Source: Merluccius polli (Eukaryota > Chordata > Actinopteri > Gadiformes > Merlucciidae). From it: a stretch of DNA of 64,000 bases. Each line of letters begins with the position of its first letter. Position 1 is the stretch's first letter. Under the pieces are notes generated by a model. That model made no database searches and had not been told where the DNA came from. It saw only the letters and a program-made list of their open reading frames with translations. A program made the position numbers and the translations under genes. Positions 58,527-64,000 of this stretch are shown piece after piece. The stretch covers positions 10,001-74,000 of the forward strand of contig JAOPHQ010002340.1 of the NCBI GenBank assembly GCA_030340625.1, read 5' to 3'.

Positions 58527-58542
58527 GGAAACCTGTGGATAG
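58527..58542 (-). repeat. Right terminal inverted repeat of the two-gene transposon
   Basis: GGAAACCTGTGGATAG is the complement of the left end with one mismatch. The host sequence resumes with AGCCTGGCAAGC. Confidence 0.85.
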
Positions 58543-58557
58543 AGCCTGGCAAGCATT

Positions 58558-58628
58558 GCATCTCCCAGGGTTCCGTCTCCCAGGGTTCCTTCTTCCAGGG
58601 TTCCATCTCCCAGGGTTCCATCTCTCTG
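58558..58628. repeat. 15-bp tandem repeat, five copies
   Basis: The unit is TCCCAGGGTTCCATC with substitutions, lying just outside the right end of the two-gene transposon. Confidence 0.9.
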
Positions 58629-59175
58629 GGCTACTCACGTGTTGCCACTGCTGCCGCAAATCACATTTTTTCCCTCTATTTTATGTCCTTATTTTATATC
58701 TTCTTCAAAATGTAAAGGTCACAGAGATGGCATTAGTGAATAAATTGCATTTAACTGTTTTACACTTGCTATGGACTGCATTAGTCTAGCCTATATACTC
58801 AAGCCCATATGACCGCTATTGCTATGAATATCACAGCATGAAAGCAGTGGTGCTGCTGTGTCCCATGTGAACATGGATTACACATGGCTACGGATCAGTA
58901 AGCCACAGTGGCACCAGTCATCCCTGGCCTGGTTTAGCCGTAGCTTTCCCAGTCCCCGGCCAACCATATCCATGCAGGAATGACCATTTTATTTATTTAT
59001 TTGTTTATTTCCACTCTGCTTAATTTAGCGAATGGAGATTCCCTCTACTGGACCATCTGCTGTTCATGCTTCGTCCTTCGCCATCCCTCCATCTTTCTCT
59101 CCATCCCTTCGTCTTTCTCTCCATCCCTCCATCCCCACCCATCTGGCCGAGCTGCTGAGACCAGGCTGCCTGTCT

Positions 59176-59192
59176 CCCCCCCCCCCCCCCCC
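59176..59192. repeat. Poly-C tract
   Basis: A run of 17 C residues followed by a GGTGGTGATGGTGAT repeat. Confidence 0.95.
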
Positions 59193-60050
59193 TGTCAGGG
59201 TGGTGGTGATGGTGATGGTGGGGCGGGGGGTGCTGTGAAATGCTGTGGTTAGCGGTTAGCGTGTGGCTGTTTGAACTCCTCCCCAGTTCACACTCCCCTG
59301 GCACTGATGTCTACACGTGCTGAGGGCTTACAAGAGGCCACCCGAAGGCCCCCCCCTCCACACACACACACATGCCGCAAGCCGTGGTCTGAAACCACAG
59401 TGGCGTGCCGTGTCGGAGCTCGCCACGGTTGTTGACACAGGCGGTGTTTTTAAATGACTCGTCAAGGTCAAGCGTGCAGCCCGGGTTAATTGCTGAGTTG
59501 TTTTAAAGTTGCTGGATATTAAGGCGGTGACACTCAGCGCCGCATAAAGCTGACAACGGGCTAAAGCCTTGAAAAATATTAGTTTCATTATTTCTCTATT
59601 AATTTATTTATTAGCAGGACATTTGTTTGCTATTAATTTTAATAATGAACACTTTAAATATAAACACAAAATGACACTGTTTTATTAATCCGTTTTTCAC
59701 CCCCACAAAAATATTGCTTATGTTGTAAAGTCGCCTCTATTGGTATAAATTCCTTCGGTCCAACATGACTACCTCTTTCCACATTCTGCCCTGTTCGAGC
59801 TATTTGCTGCGCTGAATGCGTACATCAGAGGCGCCGGCAGTCTTGGACAGAGACAGATTATTGTCAGTGTAATTGGCTTTTTCAGGCTTGATTTGATATG
59901 AGTCTCTTGTCTGATCCGCACACCTCTTAACCGCACGAAATGGACGTCACGTCACGTCTCTGGGGAAATCACCCCTGGCATCATGCTTGGGGGTCAGGGG
60001 TAGAGAGTTTTGTGTCCACACATCATATGCACACATACACACACATATAC

Positions 60051-60053
<3 letters not shown>

Positions 60054-60087
<34 letters not shown>
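60054..60087. repeat. (TA)n microsatellite
   Basis: A TA run preceded by ACACACATATACTGTGTG. Confidence 0.97.
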
Positions 60088-60091
<4 letters not shown>

Positions 60092-61733
60092 AAAACAAAT
60101 TCAATAGACGCTCATTCTACAACAAAATGTATCTGTCCCCATCTGCAACTCAATATCCATTTAGCTTGATAAACACATTATGTTATCAACAGCACCATTT
60201 TTCTATACTTCAGATATTGATTATGTCCCGCAATCCCTTTTTGATCTACAGTAGATAGTACGGTAGAAGAAGAGTTAATGTGACACACTTCATTCACATC
60301 ACAACTTCTCCATCCAGACTGGTGCGCTTATCTTTAGCTGCAGGAGTCTGCCTCGTCTGCCAAGAGGCAGTAAACATGCACAACATGCAGCGCTGCTATT
60401 ATCTCAGACAGCATTTAACATTTGTAAAGCAACATTGAGACGGACAAGAGAGTCAAAATAGAACCAGAGTAAAGTAAGGACGCATATTTATTCCTAGCAG
60501 AGGCTCGTGTGTAACAAATGAAACCCATTTAATTTTCAAAACACTTCATGAATGACGACAGACTTGCAGGCGTCTCCTGGTAGCGCACAGTGTTGGAAAT
60601 GGTAATATATTTAGTCCCATTAATCACATTCTTCTTTTTTCTTTTTTTTTTAACCCCCTACCCATTGCCTTGGACCAGAACAACCGTGACACATGTTATG
60701 TATTGTATGTGATGGTCTCATGCAGTTAGGAGCAATTAGGAAACATGCAGTTGTGGCTTCGTCATGAGGCTCTTTCAGAAAGTGTGGATCGTAGATATTG
60801 CTATATGTAGCGCTATAGGTCTAATCCCATGGTTCTTTGGTTTTCAGGATTCAAATTCTTCTTTGGTTTAGTCTGATCGCTCAATTTATGCCAGCAGGTG
60901 TGTGCTGGCAGCTTCAACAGCAGTTAAGGGTGTAATGAAACAGTGCAGAAATGTCTTGCTGCATCAGCTACACCTTCAATTTTGTGGCACAACCGATTGA
61001 AATGCACAGACTTCTCATTGGAGCTACTCTGGTAACGTGAATGAGATGGAAGTGCAAGTAGTCATAAAACCGTTCACCGTGGACACAGGTGACACCACTC
61101 CAACTTGAATAAGTGAAGAACTTCTTTCTAGCTTGATTCAGCTACAAGTCTGTCCCTTCCTGTTTGTCAGGCTCAGTTGCAGGTCTCTACTATATCTTCC
61201 AATTTGGTGGGATTGTTGGTGACTGCTGGCACCATTCGAAGATATTCACTGATTTCTGGAACCATAAGGTAGCTGAATGTGTTCAGCATCTGTAAAGTTG
61301 ACCTGAATTCCATTTCCATCGGCTAATCTTGACTGGCAATTTGTGACCTTTTTTGGTCTTGATTATTGGTCTGTATTATTGCCGTCAACCTTAATTGCCT
61401 CGATTTCCGCTAAAGTGGTCTGATTGTAACCCGTGAGTGCCCTGGTTGGTGCCTGCTTTATGCCGTTATACCTACCATGTTGTTCCCAGCAGTCCAGCGC
61501 TGGCTGACAGACCCTGACTACCAAATCAGATCCAGTGTCTCGTGTCTCCCCATTTGGACCATGTGTTGTTCATGCTTACCCTTGTTAACGAGACAGAGAT
61601 GAGAAACTAGATGGAATATGGATTTAATGAAATGAAGGGATTCAAGTTGAGGGGAGTGTGGGTGCACTGTGGGTGAAGAGAAGGTAGAGGGAGGTGTGTA
61701 GGAGCAGGTAAAAAGAGAGGAAGAGATGGGCAT

Positions 61734-61774
61734 TGTGTGTGTGTGTGTGTGTGTGTGTGTGGGGGGGGGGGGGG
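61734..61774. repeat. (TG)n-(G)n compound microsatellite
   Basis: A TG run of about 13 units followed by 14 G residues. Confidence 0.97.
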
Positions 61775-62889
61775 TGCTCTAGCAGTGATTACCCTGTCCA
61801 TCAGGCGGTGGGACAGCCTGCATCAACCCTAAGGATTGATGTTTGACAGAATAATTAGAAAAATGTCTTGGTGGGTAATCACTGGAGCTCATCTTGCTGG
61901 AGAGGACTCCTATCCGCTCAACAACTCGCATGCCAGCTCACACACGCATGTATGGCTCGCGCGCACACACACGCAGGCTCATTTGAACCAGCCATGGTTG
62001 ACTGGTGTGTAGGACATGGGCTTGACGGAGTGTGTGTGTGCTTACTCGGATGGAACTGAAAGGGTTTATCTGAGGAGGTGGGGGAGTAGGGCCTTCTCAG
62101 TCACTGCTTCTCTGAAAGCGGGAGTGAAAAACACCATTTTATTTATTTTTTCAATGTGTGGGAGGTATGGTTTATGGACTGCAAATACGTAAGAGTTTTA
62201 CTACTGTTCCTTTACTACACTTTGTGGAATGGAAGTCCCACCCCATGAAAGAAATTATTGTCTGGGTCACCTTAGATGGAAGTTTAGTTTAGGCGCGGTT
62301 GACATTAAAAGACAAATGTTAAATATAATGCTAAAAGATGCATCTTAATTCAGATGGTACACAACAGAGAAGTAAAGTAAGAAATAATTCTGTATGTGAA
62401 ACTTATTAGTGCTGCTAATGTTGGTGTTTTTTTGCCATGCTCTAGTATGCTCTAGTTAACAGCACTGACTTTGCTATAAAAAAGGGAAAATGCTTAGTTA
62501 TCGATTTCTAATTATACTTTTTCATCATCGGCAGAAATTCCTTAAAAACATTTACTTGAATGCTCATCTCGGCATTTCTTTCTAAAATATTAGGTCGACC
62601 GCTGGTATTAAATGGGCTTCGGATTCCTTTTAAAATTTAGACTTCGCTTTTTTTGTTCATTTAAAGCTTGCAGCAATTCGATGTTGCTTCATGTGGATTG
62701 TGATCAAGACATGCCGGTGGCTAATATGGTGACAAGCATGTTACATTGTTGTTACATACACATGTTACATTACTTTTTCAACATCATGTGCAATATTGCT
62801 TTTCTATTTTACTGTAGTTATGTTTACTTTAGTTTACTAATGTTACTACATTTACCCTACTTGCATTTTAATTCTATTAGGCACTAGTG

Positions 62890-63010
62890 TTACCACTCCT
62901 TATACACTTTACATCTACTATTACTTTATTGATTTTATTCTTATGTTGTAATTCTTGAACAGTCTGGCACAAGAATTTCCTTGGGGATTAATAAAGTTCT
63001 TATCTTATCT
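62890..63010 (+). mobile_element. Retroposon (LINE) 3'-tail fragment
   Basis: CACAAGAATTTCCTTGGGGATTAATAAAGTTCTTATCTTATCT is the typical fish LINE tail with a short terminal tandem repeat. Upstream sequence is too diverged to define the 5' end. Confidence 0.7.
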
Positions 63011-64000
63011 GACATAGAGCCACCTGAGGTCTGTGTCGATCTTCAACAAGTGAGAAAGGGTTGGATTATTGCAGGTTGCATCCTCATTAAGAGAATTGCT
63101 TCTGCACTGCCCCCTGAGGTTCAAAGGTCAGATAACTTGTCCCTCCTCCCGGTCCTTCTAGCTATTGCTAAAACCGACCACGTGAGTCCTCGTATTGATC
63201 ATGGCTCTAACCGTCCCTCCCGGGGCTTTTATTGGCTCCTCTGATCCCTTTAATACCCGAGCAAAGCATTGATGGCTAATTGATATGCTGCATACTTCCC
63301 CAGAGCCCCTTCAAAGGTCTTTAGGACTGAATGTCAGCTCAAGAGCCATTGGTCATCCTCCCTTCCCCCCTGAAAGGCTGCAGTCCACAGCCCCCAGGAA
63401 CATCCTCCTCATCTGCATATCAGAGGCAGTGCTCTTGTCGTCGCTCGGCGGAGGGACATAGCAGGCCTGAGAAGACGTGGCACCGCGGTCTCCCACTTCA
63501 CACTAACTCGCTCATTCAGTGTGTGTTCATGTCTGCCGTTTATTTTTTTCCCCGCAAATTAAACCGCTTAAAACCAATGTTTCTGGCAACCTAGCGCATG
63601 CTTACCCGGACCCCACAGGACCGGCAGGGGGGGGCGGGGAAGGGGAGGGGGAGAGGAAACCTAGTGAAAACAGAGAGCAATAGGTCCATTCTATCATTTT
63701 GTAAATTGCTTATCTAGCTTGAGCAGAGTAGCATTAAAAAAAAAAGTTGTAGCCATCGCCTTTCTATAACCACTGTGATTCAGTCATCAACAGGGGTGAA
63801 TAACAAATGAATGGGCTCCATAAAAAGGAACTTCGATATATATAGCCTGGACACTTTGTAGGGTGAGAAAGCTGTCAAATAACCAAAATAAAATCTATCA
63901 AAATAACCTTCCATTCACCAGGATTACTGCTTTCAGGGTCTGTTTCAGACCCGCTGGATTGCCTACCTGGCTTGGTGTGGATGGAGTCAACCTTTTCCTG

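Larger units (their letters stand above)
54238..58542. mobile_element. Two-gene ISL2EU/Harbinger-like DNA transposon, 4.3 kb
   Basis: The ends are inverted 16-bp repeats, CTATCCACAAGTTTCC at 54238-54253 and its complement with one difference at 58527-58542. Reading the ends as TCCACA..., the flanking TA on both sides (54239-54240 and 58540-58541) can serve as a 2-bp target duplication. Inside are two convergent genes: a SWIM plus YqaJ-type nuclease protein on + (54346-56370) and a THAP plus DDE transposase on - (58394-56488), tail to tail and 117 bp apart. This layout matches ISL2EU-type elements as I remember them from repeat catalogues. Both genes are disabled. Confidence 0.85.
45150..64000 (+). 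other. SUCLG2 intron 9, 5' part (more than 18.8 kb)
   Basis: No further SUCLG2 exon was recognised to the end of the window. Intervals without listed repeats, notably 51100-54230 and 58900-62900, show no domain-bearing frame. A CTAGGC-rich quasi-repeat lies at about 46975-47075. Confidence 0.8.

Noticed and set aside
45150..64000. Search for the next SUCLG2 exon (expected to start near VEAILVNIFGG)
   Set aside because: No matching translation was seen on the + strand to the end of the window; the exon is presumed downstream.

Overview
The window is vertebrate nuclear DNA, almost certainly from a ray-finned (teleost) fish. It has spliced exons with GT/AG borders in long introns, very dense dinucleotide repeats and minisatellites, and a transposon mix typical of fish: an L1-clade LINE, hAT-type elements, TTAA-flanked elements and an ISL2EU/Harbinger-like DNA transposon. 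There is no bacterial, organellar or viral gene content and no CRISPR array.

Only one host gene can be supported: SUCLG2, the GTP-specific beta subunit of mitochondrial succinyl-CoA ligase, on the + strand. Eight consecutive internal coding exons lie at 18895-19036, 33801-33900, 35404-35494, 39509-39661, 40637-40726, 41444-41540, 43670-43831 and 45007-45149. They total 978 nt (326 codons), keep frame across every junction and carry no stop. Exon 1 (most of the mitochondrial targeting peptide) and the last exons (the C-terminal CoA-ligase segment) were not found and should lie outside the window. Everything else is intron or repeat.

Region by region: 1-18894 is upstream intron. It holds TA/TG repeats, an 18-bp minisatellite (5188-5958), a 353-bp hAT MITE, and a nested stack at 7631-17640. 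In that stack a TTAA-type transposon has part of its sequence amplified into a 38-bp minisatellite; an L1-clade LINE (8209-16167, minus) has inserted into the array; and the LINE was itself hit by at least three later insertions, one of which (a hAT-like element with 5-bp TSD) carries a further TTAA long-hairpin element. The interval 19037-33800 is a 14.8-kb intron with a second copy of the 5-bp-TSD element, retroposon fragments and scattered microsatellites. The compact exon cluster at 33801-45149 has introns carrying 53-, 63- and 25-bp minisatellites.

From 45150 to 64000 is the 5' part of a very long intron. It holds a 19-bp array (47699-48438), a 32-bp array (50244-50703) and a 4.3-kb two-gene transposon (54238-58542). 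That transposon has 16-bp inverted termini and two convergent genes: a SWIM zinc finger + YqaJ-type nuclease protein on + and a THAP + DDE transposase on -. Both genes are recently broken. The transposon is the most interesting accessory system here; the nested TE/minisatellite stack is the most informative piece of genome history.
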